Notes under the pieces: model-generated
Database searches by the model: none
Seen by the model: the letters and a program-made list of their open reading frames with translations, nothing else
What the model was told of the DNA's origin: nothing
Program-made: the position numbers and the translations under genes
Part shown: positions 36,890 to 47,798 of the stretch, in pieces
How the letters are laid out: each line of letters opens with the position of its first letter
Numbering within the stretch: position 1 is the stretch's first letter
NCBI GenBank assembly: GCA_016207885.1
Contig: JACQZE010000005.1
Span: 62,001-126,000, forward strand
DNA from: Nitrospirota bacterium
GTDB taxonomy: Bacteria > Nitrospirota > Thermodesulfovibrionia > UBA6902
DNA: 64,000 nt
Direction of reading: 5' to 3'

Positions 36890-38266
36890 CTACCTGCTCT
36901 TCAGATGCTCCGGCTTCGGATAGTCCTTAAATATCTTTTCAGCTTCTTCCATCTCCTTATCAGAGAGTTCAAAGTCGGTAAGATTATTTGAGAAGTATCT
37001 CTCATAGGCGTTGAGATCGAGCATGCCGTGGCCGCTGAAGTTTGCGAGTATGACCTTCTCTTTGCCTTCTTCTTTCGCCTTCTTTGCTTCAGCCACAACC
37101 TGCGCTAATGCATGGTTTGTCTCAGGAGCAGGCACGATGCCTTCGGTCCTTGCCCAGAGAATGCCGGCCTTGAATGCTTCGGACTGTTTAACGGATTTAG
37201 CCTCTATTATGCCTTCGTCAACAAGCTGGCACACAGTAGGCGCCATGCCGTGATATCTCAGGCCTCCTGCATGGATCGGCGGCGGAATAAAGGCGTGGCC
37301 GAGGCTGTGCATGGCAAGCAGCGGTGTGTAGCCGGCAACGTCACCGTGGTCATAAACGAACGGGCCCTTGGTCAGTGTGGGACAGGCCGCGGGTTCAACA
37401 GGATATATCTCTATCTTTTTACCATTTATCTTGTCCTGGACAAACGGGAATGCAAGCCCTGCAAAGTTACTGCCTCCTCCAGCGCATCCGATAACTATAT
37501 CAGGATAATCCCCGGCCTTCTCCATCTGCTTCTTCGCCTCTAAACCGATTATGGTTTGATGCAGGATGACATGATTCAACACGCTTCCGAGAGCGTAACG
37601 GGTCTCGCCTGACGGGTCACTTACAGCAGCCTCAACCGCTTCGCTTATCGCAATGCCCAGGCTCCCGGGGGTATCAGGGTATTTCTCAAGAACCTGGCGT
37701 CCGGCGTTTGTAAGATTGCTTGGGCTCGGGATGCATTCAGCCCCCCATGCCTGCATCAAGGTCTTTCGGTGCGGTTTCTGGTCAAAGCTTATCCTTACCA
37801 TAAAGACTTTGCACTCAAGCCCGAACTGGCTCGTAGCAAATGCGAGTGCGCTTCCCCACTGGCCTGCACCTGTCTCTGTAACGAGTTTCTTTATGCCGAA
37901 CGCTTTATTGTAATATGCCTGAGCTACAGCCGTGTTTGGCTTATGGCTGCCTGCCGGGCTCACGCTCTCATTCTTTAAATATATCTTCGCAGGCGTACCA
38001 AGCGCCTTCTCAAGGTTGTAAGCCCTTATTAAAGGGGTCGCGCGCCACATTGAATAGATGTCTAATACCTCTGCCGGAATATCTATCCACCTTTGTGAGC
38101 TAACCTCCTGCTCTATCAGGTTCATGGGGAATACCGGTGCAAGTGAATCCGGGCCGACCGGCTTTCCGTCTCTGCCTATGGGCGGGTTCAATTTAATATC
38201 AGCAAGGATGTTATACCACTGCTTCGGCATCTCTTCATAGGTCAGGTTGATGTTTCTCTGTTTCAT
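36890..38266 (-). CDS. trpB2: Tryptophan synthase beta chain, type 2
   Basis: A 458-residue PLP enzyme of the TrpB2 group. The PLP lysine is K109 in SPAGSHKPN, and the phosphate loop [11 protein letters not shown] is present. Its length and the N-terminus ([12 protein letters not shown]) distinguish it from the ~400-residue TrpB1. TrpB2 makes tryptophan from indole and serine, usually without a TrpA partner, often salvaging indole. No trpA or other trp genes are here. It is a single-gene unit between two terminators. Confidence 0.93.
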   Translation of the reverse strand: MKQRNINLTYEEMPKQWYNILADIKLNPPIGRDGKPVGPDSLAPVFPMNLIEQEVSSQRWIDIPAEVLDIYSMWRATPLIRAYNLEKALGTPAKIYLKNESVSPAGSHKPNTAVAQAYYNKAFGIKKLVTETGAGQWGSALAFATSQFGLECKVFMVRISFDQKPHRKTLMQAWGAECIPSPSNLTNAGRQVLEKYPDTPGSLGIAISEAVEAAVSDPSGETRYALGSVLNHVILHQTIIGLEAKKQMEKAGDYPDIVIGCAGGGSNFAGLAFPFVQDKINGKKIEIYPVEPAACPTLTKGPFVYDHGDVAGYTPLLAMHSLGHAFIPPPIHAGGLRYHGMAPTVCQLVDEGIIEAKSVKQSEAFKAGILWARTEGIVPAPETNHALAQVVAEAKKAKEEGKEKVILANFSGHGMLDLNAYERYFSNNLTDFELSDKEMEEAEKIFKDYPKPEHLKSR

Positions 38267-38370
38267 CTCTTCTCCTTTATTAGAAGTTTATTGGCAAAGC
38301 GGGATAAAAAATTTTATAGTTACACGGAAGAATTGTCAATAGAACTTGTTTAATTAACGAGACAAAAAAA

Positions 38371-38391
38371 GGGCCCGGCATAACCGGGCCC
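38371..38391 (-). terminator. Terminator after the outer-membrane barrel gene
   Basis: An 8-bp perfect GC stem (GGGCCCGG/CCGGGCCC) with a 5-nt loop, followed by TTTTTTTG on the minus strand. It lies 26 bp beyond the stop at 38417. Confidence 0.85.
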
Positions 38392-38416
38392 TGACTAAAC
38401 GACATTTAATGATTTG

Positions 38417-39028
38417 TTATTTAATCGCGTATCTTACTCCTATATAGAAATTGTGACTGGCGTATTCAGAATCTACCTGGATTCCGCTGTCTTCGTATTC
38501 CGGGTCAGATGTCCCCATATATCTGTAGCCAAAATCTATGGTCGTTAAATCATTGACAGCATATCCTAAACCTGCTCCAATTTGATAAGCAAACACATTG
38601 TCATCGTAGGAATCCACATCATCACTCAGCTCAATATTTGCAAAACCAATTCCACCCGTTATAAATGGCGTAACTGGAGCATCCACTTTAATGTCATAGT
38701 AGCCGTTCAGAAGAAAGCTTAATACATTAACTTCACCACTTGGATCAACAGGTACACCTAAAATAGTAACTTTATCGATATCAGCAGAGCGATATGCTAC
38801 TTCTCCTTCAAGACGTGTATTATTACCGAGGTCATAGCCAACAGCACCTCCAAAAGCCCATCCGGTATCAAATTCGAGTTCAGTGGCGTTAATACCTAAA
38901 ACTGACAATGTAGAATCACTTGTCAGAGTTGCACCGAGGTTGCCGCTTACATAAGGGCCTTCAGCAGATGCATAAGATGCTGTAAAGACAAATACCATTG
39001 CTAACAGAATAACGATAAACTTTTTCAT
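38417..39028 (-). CDS. OmpA/opacity-type outer-membrane beta-barrel
   Basis: A 203-residue barrel with a clean signal peptide (MKKFIVILLAMVFVFTASYASA, cleaved after ASA). The mature protein has the eight-strand pattern of small OmpA/OmpW-like porins (PYVSGNLGATLTSDS, AFGGAVGYDLGN, FITGGIGFAN, DFGYRYMG, NFYIGVRYAI). It lacks a peptidoglycan-binding domain. Upstream TAAGGAGG is a strong ribosome-binding site. The function is structural or adhesive; the exact role is unknown. Confidence 0.85.
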   Translation of the reverse strand: MKKFIVILLAMVFVFTASYASAEGPYVSGNLGATLTSDSTLSVLGINATELEFDTGWAFGGAVGYDLGNNTRLEGEVAYRSADIDKVTILGVPVDPSGEVNVLSFLLNGYYDIKVDAPVTPFITGGIGFANIELSDDVDSYDDNVFAYQIGAGLGYAVNDLTTIDFGYRYMGTSDPEYEDSGIQVDSEYASHNFYIGVRYAIK

Positions 39029-39157
39029 GTGGCCTCCTTAATAATAGGTTGATAAAGAGATTGCTGAATCTTTCTGCAAAACAAAATCCTGAATCCCCAC
39101 CTCCTTTTTTGGAATATTGGTTCATCAAATTACTTAACAGAATTAATTTCAAAACAT

Positions 39158-39186
39158 AAGATAGCAGAATGGGTATATTTGTTCAA
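39158..39186 (-). promoter_or_regulatory. Sigma-70-like promoter for the barrel gene
   Basis: TTGAAC and TATCTT with a 17-nt spacer on the minus strand give a start near 39151 and a leader of about 120 nt. The leader also contains an AAGGAGGTGGGG sequence with no well-placed ATG. Confidence 0.45.
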
Positions 39187-39222
39187 CAAAAAAATAGCTT
39201 TGGATAAAAAGAAAACAGGGGA

Positions 39223-41136
39223 CTATACTGTAGCTTCAGGCGCGGCGCTTATATCGCCTTGAGGTGCGATATTCGGAGTTTGACCCTTGTTGATATCCAG
39301 GCCTTCCGGTCTCTTCGGTTCCACAATCTTAATTACTATCTCCTGCGGTTTAAGTTCCCTGCCTGCTACGATGTCATCAACATCAGCAGCATCAAGGGTT
39401 TCCCTCTCCAGCAGGGCATTTGCCAGTTTGATGAGTGTCGCCTTGTTCTCGGTGAGCAGGGCTTTTGAATGTCTGTATCTTTCTAAAATTATACCCTTTA
39501 CCTCTGCGTCAATATCTTCAGCTGTCTTTTCAGAATAATCTTTATGCTGGGCTATCTCTCTGCCGAGGAATATCTGCTCTTCCTTCTTTCCAAATGTCAG
39601 CGGCCCGAGATTTTCGCTCATGCCCCACTCGCATACCATCTTTCTCGCAAGCTCTGTAGCTCTTTCAATGTCATTGCCAGCGCCTGTGGTCAGATGCCCC
39701 AGGGCAATTTCTTCAGCAGCCCTTCCGCCCATAAGAACCGCAAGGATATTTAGAATGTGCTCTTTGGAATATGTATATCTGTCGTCAATGGGAAGCTGTT
39801 GAGTGACGCCCAGCGCCATTCCTCTCGGTATAATGCTGACTTTATGGATCGGGTCTGCTTCAGGAGTAAGCTTTGCGACAAGCGCGTGGCCTGCTTCATG
39901 ATGGGCGGTATTCATCTTCTCTTTTTCAGATATGATCATGCTCTTTCTCTCTTTGCCCATCATGATCTTGTCTTTCGCATTCTCGAAATCTATCATCTCA
40001 ACCTTGGACTTGTTCTGCCTTGCGGCAAGCAATGCAGCCTCGTTCATGAGATTGGCAAGGTCAGCTCCGGAAAATCCCGGCGTGCCTCTTGCGATAACTT
40101 CAAGCTCTACCTTCTCGTCGATCGGGATGTTTTTCGCATGGACAGTGATTATTGCGTGCCTTCCCTTTACGTCAGGATGCGGAACAATGACCTGCCTGTC
40201 AAACCTCCCCGGCCTTAAGAGCGCAGGGTCAAGCACATCAGGCCTGTTCGTGGCGGCGATAACGATAATGCCCTCGTTAGGGTTAAAACCGTCAAGCTCA
40301 ACAAGGAGCTGGTTAAGAGTTTGTTCGCGTTCGTCATGCCCTCCGCCAAGGCCGGCGCCTCTGTGACGGCCTACGGCGTCTATCTCATCAATAAATATGA
40401 TGCACGGCGCATTCTTCTTTGCCTGATCAAAGAGGTCTCTTACCCTTGAAGCTCCGACTCCGACAAACATCTCGACAAAATCAGAGCCGCTTATAGAGAA
40501 GAACGGAACGCCTGCCTCTCCGGCAATCGCCTTTGCAAGGAGCGTCTTTCCTGTGCCCGGAGCTCCGACAAGCATGATGCCCTTTGGGATCTTGCCCCCG
40601 AGCTTCTGGAATTTCTGAGGGTCCTTTAAGAAATCAATAATCTCCTGGACCTCTTCCTTTGCCTCTTCAACACCTGCCACATCTTTGAAAGTGATCTTCA
40701 TTCCTTTTTCAGAGACAAGCTTTGCCCTGCTCTTGCCGAATGACAAAGCCTTGTTGCCGCCGGTCTGCATCTGTTTCATGAAAAAGACCCAGAGAACGAC
40801 GAGCAGAATGATAGGGCCGAAATTAAACAGGACATTAATATACCAGGGAGTTGATTCGGGTTTTGCCGTTATGCTGACCTTCTTGTCGCGAAGTTCTTTG
40901 ACAAGGTCAGGATAATCAGCAGCATATGTCTTAAAGGTAGCGCCGCCTTTTAATGTGCCGGTGATAAGGTTCTCGGGCTTTGCTATAACCACCTTCTCAA
41001 CTTTATCCTGCTCAAGCTGAAGGAGAAATTCAGAAAAGGGCATCGCCTCTTCGGTCTTGGAGGTGTCCAGTATGTTAAACATCAGGATCATCATAAGAGC
41101 GAACATGACCCATATCAATATTTTCTTGTTCATCAT
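39223..41136 (-). CDS. ftsH: ATP-dependent zinc metalloprotease FtsH
   Basis: A 637-residue membrane protease that degrades misfolded membrane proteins and regulators. Two membrane helices (residues 6-22 and about 105-120) flank a small periplasmic domain. The AAA domain has Walker A GAPGTGKT (191-198), Walker [11 protein letters not shown] and the second region [19 protein letters not shown]. The zinc site HEAGH is present. The length is normal. It is transcribed away from ileS. Confidence 0.97.
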   Translation of the reverse strand: MMNKKILIWVMFALMMILMFNILDTSKTEEAMPFSEFLLQLEQDKVEKVVIAKPENLITGTLKGGATFKTYAADYPDLVKELRDKKVSITAKPESTPWYINVLFNFGPIILLVVLWVFFMKQMQTGGNKALSFGKSRAKLVSEKGMKITFKDVAGVEEAKEEVQEIIDFLKDPQKFQKLGGKIPKGIMLVGAPGTGKTLLAKAIAGEAGVPFFSISGSDFVEMFVGVGASRVRDLFDQAKKNAPCIIFIDEIDAVGRHRGAGLGGGHDEREQTLNQLLVELDGFNPNEGIIVIAATNRPDVLDPALLRPGRFDRQVIVPHPDVKGRHAIITVHAKNIPIDEKVELEVIARGTPGFSGADLANLMNEAALLAARQNKSKVEMIDFENAKDKIMMGKERKSMIISEKEKMNTAHHEAGHALVAKLTPEADPIHKVSIIPRGMALGVTQQLPIDDRYTYSKEHILNILAVLMGGRAAEEIALGHLTTGAGNDIERATELARKMVCEWGMSENLGPLTFGKKEEQIFLGREIAQHKDYSEKTAEDIDAEVKGIILERYRHSKALLTENKATLIKLANALLERETLDAADVDDIVAGRELKPQEIVIKIVEPKRPEGLDINKGQTPNIAPQGDISAAPEATV

Positions 41137-41263
41137 ATTAAATAATCTCCGGCATATAATTTAACATATTTATATCATACGGCGCTATTTATACAGAGGC
41201 GGCTGCGGTCTTGCCAAGTAATTTCACCATTATATAATGACCTGACATTGCAAGCCGGTTTTC

Positions 41264-41292
41264 TTGACACATGATACTCAAAGATGTAAACT
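41264..41292 (+). promoter_or_regulatory. Sigma-70-like promoter for ileS-lspA
   Basis: TTGACA and TAAACT with a 17-nt spacer place the start near 41299, about 40 nt before the ileS ATG. The -10 box matches only moderately. Confidence 0.5.
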
Positions 41293-41337
41293 TTTTATCT
41301 TATTCTTTGATAGGCACAGGAGATATGGATAAAGACT

Positions 41338-44133
41338 ATGGCATCAGATTATAAAGATACATTAAACCTCCCCAAAACAGACTTTCCCATGAAGGCCAAC
41401 CTGACAAAGAAGGAGCAGGAGCTTCTGCATTTTTGGGAGGAGAATGACATATACGGGAGAATCCAGAAAAAAAACAGGGACAATGATAAGAGATATATCC
41501 TGCATGACGGCCCGCCGTACGCCAATGGGCATATACATCTCGGACACACACTGAACAAGGTACTTAAAGACATCATCGTAAAATACAAGGCCATGAAAGG
41601 CCATTACGCGCCGTTCATCCCCGGATGGGACTGCCATGGTTTGCCGATAGAGCATCAGGTCGATAAAAAACTCGGTTCCAAAAAAGAGACTACGCCTATT
41701 ATTGAAAAGCGAAAGCTCTGCAGGGAGTATGCTCAGGAGTTTGTTGACATACAAAGAGAAGAGTTTAAAAGGCTTGGCGTATTCGGCGACTGGAAAGACC
41801 CGTATATCACGATGTCTTATCACTATGAGGCTTCCATAGTCAGGGAGCTTGGAAGATTCATTGAGCAGGGAGATGTTTATAAAGGGAAGAAGCCTGTTCA
41901 CTGGTGCCCGAACTGTGTTACCGCGCTTGCAGAGGCTGAGGTGGAATATGCTGATAAAACATCGCCTTCCATATATGTGAAATTCAAGGTCAAAGACTCA
42001 TTGGGGAAGTTCACCTTTGATGCCGCAGGGACTTTCTTTGTGATATGGACAACTACCCCATGGACGATCCCTGCAAACATGGCTCTTTCATTACACCCGA
42101 AATTCATATACCGCAATGTTAAGACACCTGCCGGTGAACTTATTATTGCACAGGACCTGGTTAAAGCCTGTATGGAAAAGATAGGTTATACAGAGGGTGA
42201 ATATACAGTTTCTGACGGTGAATGGACAGGTTCTGAGCTTGAAGGCATCTTATGCAGCCATCCATGGATAGACCGTGAAGTTAAGACGATACTTGGCGAG
42301 CATGTGACATTGGAACAGGGGACAGGGGTTGTACACACTGCTCCCGGTCATGGCGAAGAGGATTATGAAGTTGGCCTGAAGTACGGACTTGATGTCTACG
42401 CCCCGGTCAATCAGAAGGGAATCTTTACAGAGGAAGAGAAGGATTTTCATGGCCAATTCGTATTTAAGGCAAATGAAGGGATAATCAGCAGGCTTAGAGA
42501 AGAGAATGCTCTTCTTGGGGAGCCGGAAGACATATCACATTCATACCCGCACTGCTGGAGATGTAAAAAGCCCGTTATCTTCAGGGCAACAGAACAGTGG
42601 TTCATATCTATGGAGAAGAACGGCCTCAGACAGGCAGCCCTTGATGAGATAAAAAAGACCGAGTGGATCCCGAAATGGGGAATGGACCGGATACTTGGAA
42701 TGGTTGAGAACAGGCCTGACTGGTGTATATCAAGGCAGCGGTCCTGGGGTGTGCCGATCACAATATTTCAGTGTAAAAAATGCAAGGCGTTTATTACAGA
42801 TAAATCGGTCATAGATAATGTTGTCAATGAAGTGGAAAAAGCAGGCGCTGATGTATGGTTTGAAAAGCCTGAAAATGATTTAATTCCAAAAGGTTACAAG
42901 TGTAACAAATGCGGTTCCGGTGATTTTGAGAAGGAGAAGGATATCCTTGATGTATGGTTTGATTCAGGTGTCAGCCACGCTGCAGTCATGGAGTGGGACC
43001 CGAGGCTTTCGAGCCCCGCTGATCTGTATCTTGAAGGCAGCGACCAGCACAGGGGATGGTTTCAGGCTTCCCTCCTCGCCTCAGTCGGCACAAGGGGCAG
43101 GGCGCCGTATAAGGCTGTGCTGACCCATGGCTTTGTTGTTGACGGCAAGGGTAAAAAGATGTCAAAGTCGCTTGGAAATGTCATATCACCGCAAGACCTG
43201 ACCGGCAAACATGGAGCGGAAATACTCAGATTATGGAGTTCCTCTGCTGAGTACAGAGATGACATCAGGATATCGAATGAGATCATTGACAGGCTTGTAG
43301 AGGCATACAGAAAAATAAGGAATACAGGCAGGTTCATGCTTGGAAACCTTTATGATTTTGATCCTGCGATTAGTTTCAGCAAAGACGACCTTTCTGAAAT
43401 GGACAGGCTGGCGATGAGCATGCTTCAAAGCCTGACTGAAAAAGTCAGCAGGTCTTATGAAACATGCTCTTTCCACGAGATCTATCATTCTATATACAGC
43501 TTCTGCGTGATCGACATGAGCAATTTCTACCTTGATGTGCTTAAAGACAGGCTTTACACATTTAATGCTGATTCAAAAGAGCGGAGGGCATCGCAGTTTG
43601 TTTTGCATAACATATTGATTTCACTAACTAAAATGCTCGCTCCAATTCTTTCTTTTACTGCTGAGGAGATATGGGGCCACATTCCCGGACAAAAGGAAGA
43701 GAGCGTATTCCTGAGTGATTTCCCGGAGGTTAACAAAGACTATCTTGACACAGACCTCGAAAAAAGGTGGGTCTTACTCATGAATATAAGAAATGAGGTT
43801 AACAAGGCGCTTGAGATAAAGCGTCAGGAGAAGTTCATAGGCAATGCCCTTGAGGCAAAAGTCATTCTTTATGTAAATAGTCAGACCAGTCAACTCCTCG
43901 ATAAATATAAGGAATTTCTTCATGAACTCTTTATTGTATCCTCTGCTGAAGTCTTTGTTGATGCTGATGCTCCGGATGGGGCTCATAAGAGTGCAACCAT
44001 AGACGCACTGGCAGTTGCTATTGAAAAAGCTGATGGTGATAAATGCGAAAGGTGCTGGAACTGGAGCATCTCTGTAGGCAAGGATACTGAACATCCAGCG
44101 ATATGTGAAAAATGCCGTAACGCATTGAGATAA
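41338..44133 (+). CDS. ileS: Isoleucyl-tRNA synthetase
   Basis: A 931-residue class I synthetase. The HIGH-type signature is HLGH near residues 67-70 ([11 protein letters not shown]), and KMSKS appears as KKMSKSLGN. The C-terminus has a zinc ribbon with paired CxxC sites (CERCWNW and CEKCRNAL). The editing domain is intact ([14 protein letters not shown]). The start at 41338 is the only usable in-frame one, yet its AGGAG lies 15 nt upstream, and another ATG (41325) between them would open a 9-codon frame. The stop overlaps the lspA ATG by one base. Confidence 0.97.
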   Translation: MASDYKDTLNLPKTDFPMKANLTKKEQELLHFWEENDIYGRIQKKNRDNDKRYILHDGPPYANGHIHLGHTLNKVLKDIIVKYKAMKGHYAPFIPGWDCHGLPIEHQVDKKLGSKKETTPIIEKRKLCREYAQEFVDIQREEFKRLGVFGDWKDPYITMSYHYEASIVRELGRFIEQGDVYKGKKPVHWCPNCVTALAEAEVEYADKTSPSIYVKFKVKDSLGKFTFDAAGTFFVIWTTTPWTIPANMALSLHPKFIYRNVKTPAGELIIAQDLVKACMEKIGYTEGEYTVSDGEWTGSELEGILCSHPWIDREVKTILGEHVTLEQGTGVVHTAPGHGEEDYEVGLKYGLDVYAPVNQKGIFTEEEKDFHGQFVFKANEGIISRLREENALLGEPEDISHSYPHCWRCKKPVIFRATEQWFISMEKNGLRQAALDEIKKTEWIPKWGMDRILGMVENRPDWCISRQRSWGVPITIFQCKKCKAFITDKSVIDNVVNEVEKAGADVWFEKPENDLIPKGYKCNKCGSGDFEKEKDILDVWFDSGVSHAAVMEWDPRLSSPADLYLEGSDQHRGWFQASLLASVGTRGRAPYKAVLTHGFVVDGKGKKMSKSLGNVISPQDLTGKHGAEILRLWSSSAEYRDDIRISNEIIDRLVEAYRKIRNTGRFMLGNLYDFDPAISFSKDDLSEMDRLAMSMLQSLTEKVSRSYETCSFHEIYHSIYSFCVIDMSNFYLDVLKDRLYTFNADSKERRASQFVLHNILISLTKMLAPILSFTAEEIWGHIPGQKEESVFLSDFPEVNKDYLDTDLEKRWVLLMNIRNEVNKALEIKRQEKFIGNALEAKVILYVNSQTSQLLDKYKEFLHELFIVSSAEVFVDADAPDGAHKSATIDALAVAIEKADGDKCERCWNWSISVGKDTEHPAICEKCRNALR

Positions 44134-44627
44134 TGAAGAAAAACACATTAATTTCTTTGGTAGCTTCTATTGTTGCCATACTTGATTTCATTACAAAAAA
44201 GCTGATAGTTGCAACTGTCGATCCAAGTAATGTAATTGATATCCTTCCATTTCTCCGAATTGTTTTGGTAAAAAACACAGGCGCTGCATTCGGTCTTTTT
44301 GCATCTTTGGGCAATGCCTTTTTCCTAATAATCACAATTATTGCTATTATCTTTATTATTGTTTACTTGACCAAAATCCCTAAAGGGCTTGAACTCGTTG
44401 CGATCTCATTGATTTTGGGCGGTGCTGTCGGAAACTTCATTGATAGGGCTACTATAGGTGAAGTGGTTGATTTTATTGACTTTTATATTGGAGCTTGGCA
44501 CTGGCCGGCATTTAATGTGGCTGATTCTGCGCTAACTGTCGGGATAACATTGTTTATATGGTCTAATATATTTTGCAGCAAAAAGCATGATATAAAACAT
44601 GATGAGAAAACTTTAGATAAGATATAA
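44133..44627 (+). CDS. lspA: Lipoprotein signal peptidase (signal peptidase II)
   Basis: A 164-residue inner-membrane aspartic protease that removes signal peptides from prolipoproteins. Four membrane helices are visible. The catalytic aspartates lie in GNFIDR and FNVADSA, and VKNTGAAFG is typical. The C-terminal tail (~20 residues) is charged. Its ATG shares a base with the ileS stop, and ileS-lspA is a conserved pair in many bacteria. Confidence 0.95.
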   Translation: MKKNTLISLVASIVAILDFITKKLIVATVDPSNVIDILPFLRIVLVKNTGAAFGLFASLGNAFFLIITIIAIIFIIVYLTKIPKGLELVAISLILGGAVGNFIDRATIGEVVDFIDFYIGAWHWPAFNVADSALTVGITLFIWSNIFCSKKHDIKHDEKTLDKI

Positions 44628-44639
44628 TAAAAGATAGAG

Positions 44640-44792
44640 ATGAGCAAGCAACTTGATACAAATAAAATATTCGGTTTAAAAGCCTTTTTTAATAAGCTTA
44701 AAAACGGTTCATTAACATGCCTTTTTTGCAAAGAAAAATTCAACAGCTTTAAAGATCTCTGGACACACTTTCTTAGACACTGCAACACCTGA
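44640..44792 (+). CDS. Tiny protein with one classical C2H2 zinc finger (50 aa)
   Basis: A 50-codon ORF with ATG at 44640, GATAGAG ahead, and TGA at 44790. A basic N-terminal part of about 25 residues precedes a finger with C27, C30, F34, L40, H43 and H47. This fits C-x2-C-x3-F-x5-L-x2-H-x3-H exactly, the consensus of classical (eukaryotic-type) C2H2 fingers, followed by another Cys at 48. It begins 12 bp after the lspA stop on the same strand and may be cotranscribed with ileS-lspA. It is shorter than the known bacterial Ros/MucR fingers and lacks their extra region. It may bind DNA, RNA or protein. The function is unknown. Confidence 0.7.
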   Translation: MSKQLDTNKIFGLKAFFNKLKNGSLTCLFCKEKFNSFKDLWTHFLRHCNT

Positions 44793-44872
44793 TAGCATTG
44801 AACAGCCAGTCGTGAGCTGGGTGCCTCTTCATTAATTAGCTTAGTTGCTTTTTCAAAGGATAAGGGCCTTTA

Positions 44873-46510
44873 ATGGGCAGTAAAAGCAAGAAGCAAAGAA
44901 AAAAAACGTTGCAGGATTTAGCTTCTTCACCTGTGCGAGATGGTCTGCAAGCTGGGTTATGGATGCGTTTGGATGAAATCATTCTGGGGAATGTTTATCT
45001 TATATTGCTTGCTGTAGGCATAATACTTTGCTTTATCCATCTTCATGCCGGTCCACAACCTGGAGATGATGCTTTCATTACTTATCGTTATGTCCGAAAT
45101 ATTGTTTCCGGGCAAGGGGTTGTATATAATTCTGGCGAACGGGTTATGGGGACAACTACCCCATTATACGTTTTGACATTGTCTTTGTTTTCCTTTCTCT
45201 TGCGTATAGACAATCTGCCCTGGCTTTCAATTATTATCAATACTTTCTTTAACTTGGTCGCTGTTTTTTTTCTTTGGCAGATCTGTGCGCGTTATCTGGA
45301 GAACCGGGTACTTGCTTTGTTTAGCGTGTTACTGTATGTGCTTAACCCTTCAATCATGACTTATTCCTCAGGTGGAATGGAAACTCCTTTATATATTTTG
45401 ACTGCCATGGCTGCGCTTTATTTTAGCTGTGCTGAATTGTGGCTTTTGGCTGGCCTGAGTGCGGGGCTGCACTTCTTGACTAGGCCGGATGGGGTTATTT
45501 TAGTCTTTGCCAGTTTCGTTTATATATGTGTTAAAGCCCCTTCCGTGGCTTGGAAGTATATGATGGTTTTAACGGGTATCGTGTTGCCTTGGTTGCTTTT
45601 TTCAGGTTATTACTTCGGCAGCTTTGTCCCGCATTCTGTTTTGGCCAAGGCAAAGGTGTATTATTTAGTCCCTTGGGGGTTTATCACAGTATATTGGTCA
45701 CAGTTACAATATAGCTTTTGGGGAAGATTGTTTCAGTTCGCTGGCCTAATGAATTTAATAATTCCATTGTTACTCATCTTGCTTTTTGTGGGCTTCGGAT
45801 GGAAGTTTTTAAGTGTGAAAAAACATATTGGGTATCTTATTATTTCATACCCTGTTTTGTATTTGTCCGTATTTAGTTTGGGCAATCCGCTTTATGCACC
45901 TTGGTATGTCACTCCTCTAGAGCCTTTTTTGATTCTGTTTGTGGCAAGCGGCATTTATTTTCTGGCGAAAAAACTTCGGGTTGAGGCTTTTGGAGTGGCG
46001 CTTTTATCTTTTATAGTGGTCAGCCAATTGTTTCATTATAATTTGACTCCTGGAATGTGGCAGGGAAAAAATATTTCGCAAGGGACATACGACCCTGCTT
46101 GGCTTAGTCCGGTTGCCCGTTGGCGCCAAGATGTACGGGAGGAGTTGTATAAAGAATACAGCTTGCTGCTAAATGAGCAGATTAATGAAAATACGGTCAT
46201 TGCTCTGCCTGAAATAGGGGCCTTTGGTTATTATTCCAAAGGCAAGATACTGGATACAGCAGGATTGATAAGTCCGGTTGCTTTGCAGTATTATCCTCTA
46301 AAAAAAGAGCAGATGGTGGGCAATAACGCCATTCCTCCGCGTTTGATTTATGAACAGATGCCGGATTATATTGTGACTTATACAACATTTATTCTGCGCT
46401 CGCTACTGCCTGAAAATGAATTTGCGCAAAAATATGATGTTTTTAAAGTGTCAGAGCAGTTTGATTTTTGGGGACCTACAAAGTTAGTGATATTTAAGAA
46501 GAAAAAGTGA
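44873..46510 (+). CDS. GT-C family integral-membrane glycosyltransferase
   Basis: A 545-residue polytopic membrane protein with roughly ten helices from residue 37. The first loop holds the acidic pair of GT-C enzymes in PGDDAFITYRYVRNIV, followed by GERVMGTTTPLY. The C-terminal ~130 residues form a soluble domain on the outer face. It probably uses a polyprenyl-phosphate sugar donor; the acceptor is unknown. Its codon choice differs from the neighbours (many TTG and TTT codons), which suggests a separate origin. Its stop faces the tsaD stop across 3 bp. Confidence 0.8.
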   Translation: MGSKSKKQRKKTLQDLASSPVRDGLQAGLWMRLDEIILGNVYLILLAVGIILCFIHLHAGPQPGDDAFITYRYVRNIVSGQGVVYNSGERVMGTTTPLYVLTLSLFSFLLRIDNLPWLSIIINTFFNLVAVFFLWQICARYLENRVLALFSVLLYVLNPSIMTYSSGGMETPLYILTAMAALYFSCAELWLLAGLSAGLHFLTRPDGVILVFASFVYICVKAPSVAWKYMMVLTGIVLPWLLFSGYYFGSFVPHSVLAKAKVYYLVPWGFITVYWSQLQYSFWGRLFQFAGLMNLIIPLLLILLFVGFGWKFLSVKKHIGYLIISYPVLYLSVFSLGNPLYAPWYVTPLEPFLILFVASGIYFLAKKLRVEAFGVALLSFIVVSQLFHYNLTPGMWQGKNISQGTYDPAWLSPVARWRQDVREELYKEYSLLLNEQINENTVIALPEIGAFGYYSKGKILDTAGLISPVALQYYPLKKEQMVGNNAIPPRLIYEQMPDYIVTYTTFILRSLLPENEFAQKYDVFKVSEQFDFWGPTKLVIFKKKK

Positions 46511-46513
46511 AAC

Positions 46514-47500
46514 CTAAAGTGGCAGATAACCTTTTGGATTTAAAGAGAAATCAGCAAAATTTCCTTTATTGTAATGGTGAAACCCTGCAGCTGCGATCAT
46601 TGCAGCGTTATCAGTACTTAATTCCATAGAAGAGAGATAAACCTCAATACCCTCGCTTTCTGCTCTCTCTTTTACTTTTGTTCTGAGAAGGCTGTTAGCC
46701 GAGACACCGCCGGAAAGCGCTATGCTCTTTATGCCTTCATTTTTTGCGGCTTTTATAGTCTTAGTTATAAGCATCTCTATGGCTGCCAACTGAAACCCTG
46801 CGGCTATATCTTCTTTTTTGGATTCAGGATTTTCTTTAATGTGGTTCAGTACAGCTGTCTTCAGGCCGCTGTAGCTGAAGTCCAGACTATCAGGAAGAAT
46901 AGATTTTGGAAATGAAATAGATGATGCATTGCCCTCAGATGCCAGTTTCTCAATTAACGGCCCTCCGGGATAACCTAATCCAAGCAGTTTTGCCACCTTA
47001 TCAAATGCCTCACCAGCCGCATCATCCCTGGTTCGGCTTACTTCTTTGTAATTCCCAAAGCTATCAACCCTGTAGATACTTGTATGGCCTCCTGAAACCA
47101 CAAGGGCAATAAATGGGAAATCAGGCCTTGAACTCTCCAAAAACACTGAAGATATATGGCCTTCCAGATGATTTACGGCAATTAATGGCAGATTATTAAC
47201 ATATGAGAGTGATTTAGCAAAACATACACCTATAAGGAGCGATCCGATTAGTCCCGGGCCATGACATACTGCAATAGCGGAGATGTCATGAAAGCCAAGA
47301 TTGGCAGCAGTCATTGCCTCATCAACAACCGGCCATATCATCTCAATGTGCCTTCTTGAAGCAAGTTCAGGCACTATCCCACCATATTTCTGGTGGATCG
47401 CATTCTGGTTTGACACGATGTTGGAAACTATTTTAGAGCCGTCCTCTACGATAGAGGCAGACGTATCATCACATGATGTATCAATTCCCAAAATAAGCAT
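46514..47500 (-). CDS. tsaD: tRNA threonylcarbamoyladenosine synthase subunit TsaD
   Basis: A 328-residue Kae1/TsaD protein that transfers threonylcarbamoyl to A37 of ANN-reading tRNAs. ILGIDTSCDDTSAS opens the ASKHA fold. The metal-binding HxxxH is HLEGH, followed by VSGGHTSIY, and the C-terminal SGGVSANSLLR and STDNAAMIAAAG are typical. The partners TsaB, TsaC and TsaE are elsewhere. It borders the long gene-poor region at 47501. Confidence 0.96.
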   Translation of the reverse strand: MLILGIDTSCDDTSASIVEDGSKIVSNIVSNQNAIHQKYGGIVPELASRRHIEMIWPVVDEAMTAANLGFHDISAIAVCHGPGLIGSLLIGVCFAKSLSYVNNLPLIAVNHLEGHISSVFLESSRPDFPFIALVVSGGHTSIYRVDSFGNYKEVSRTRDDAAGEAFDKVAKLLGLGYPGGPLIEKLASEGNASSISFPKSILPDSLDFSYSGLKTAVLNHIKENPESKKEDIAAGFQLAAIEMLITKTIKAAKNEGIKSIALSGGVSANSLLRTKVKERAESEGIEVYLSSMELSTDNAAMIAAAGFHHYNKGNFADFSLNPKGYLPL

Positions 47501-47646
47501 CTGATAGATCTTTCAAGAGGTTATCAACAATGAATAATTATTTTTTTGTAGATACAATTGTATTTAATGCATTTGTGCAGCTTCGGTACATGTACTTATA
47601 ACATATATTCCCCTAACCTGTCAATTTATAAAAATAAATTTCATTA

Positions 47647-47662
47647 TGTTCCACATGGAACA
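47647..47662. promoter_or_regulatory. parS-like palindrome, copy 1
   Basis: TGTTCCACATGGAACA, a 7-bp inverted repeat around a CA centre. It is one base from TGTTCCACGTGGAACA, a form of the ParB-binding parS consensus. Confidence 0.65.
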
Positions 47663-47782
47663 AACGAAAAGCAGTTTTGGGGAAATGTGGATATGTTGAC
47701 TGTATGGTTTTAGTCATGATTGTTATCAAGATAATATTCACAACAATAATAAAATTTATTTAAATTACCTATAGCCACATTA

Positions 47783-47798
47783 TGTTCCATGTGGAACA
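47783..47798. promoter_or_regulatory. parS-like palindrome, copy 2 (inverted)
   Basis: TGTTCCATGTGGAACA, the exact reverse complement of copy 1, 120 bp away. Both copies are preceded by CATTA, so the flank is repeated directly while the core is inverted. Confidence 0.65.

Noticed and set aside
39029-39110. Leader of the outer-membrane barrel gene with a second Shine-Dalgarno sequence and a possible 19-codon TTG frame
   Set aside because: The spacing to any start codon is poor and the peptide has no recognisable feature.
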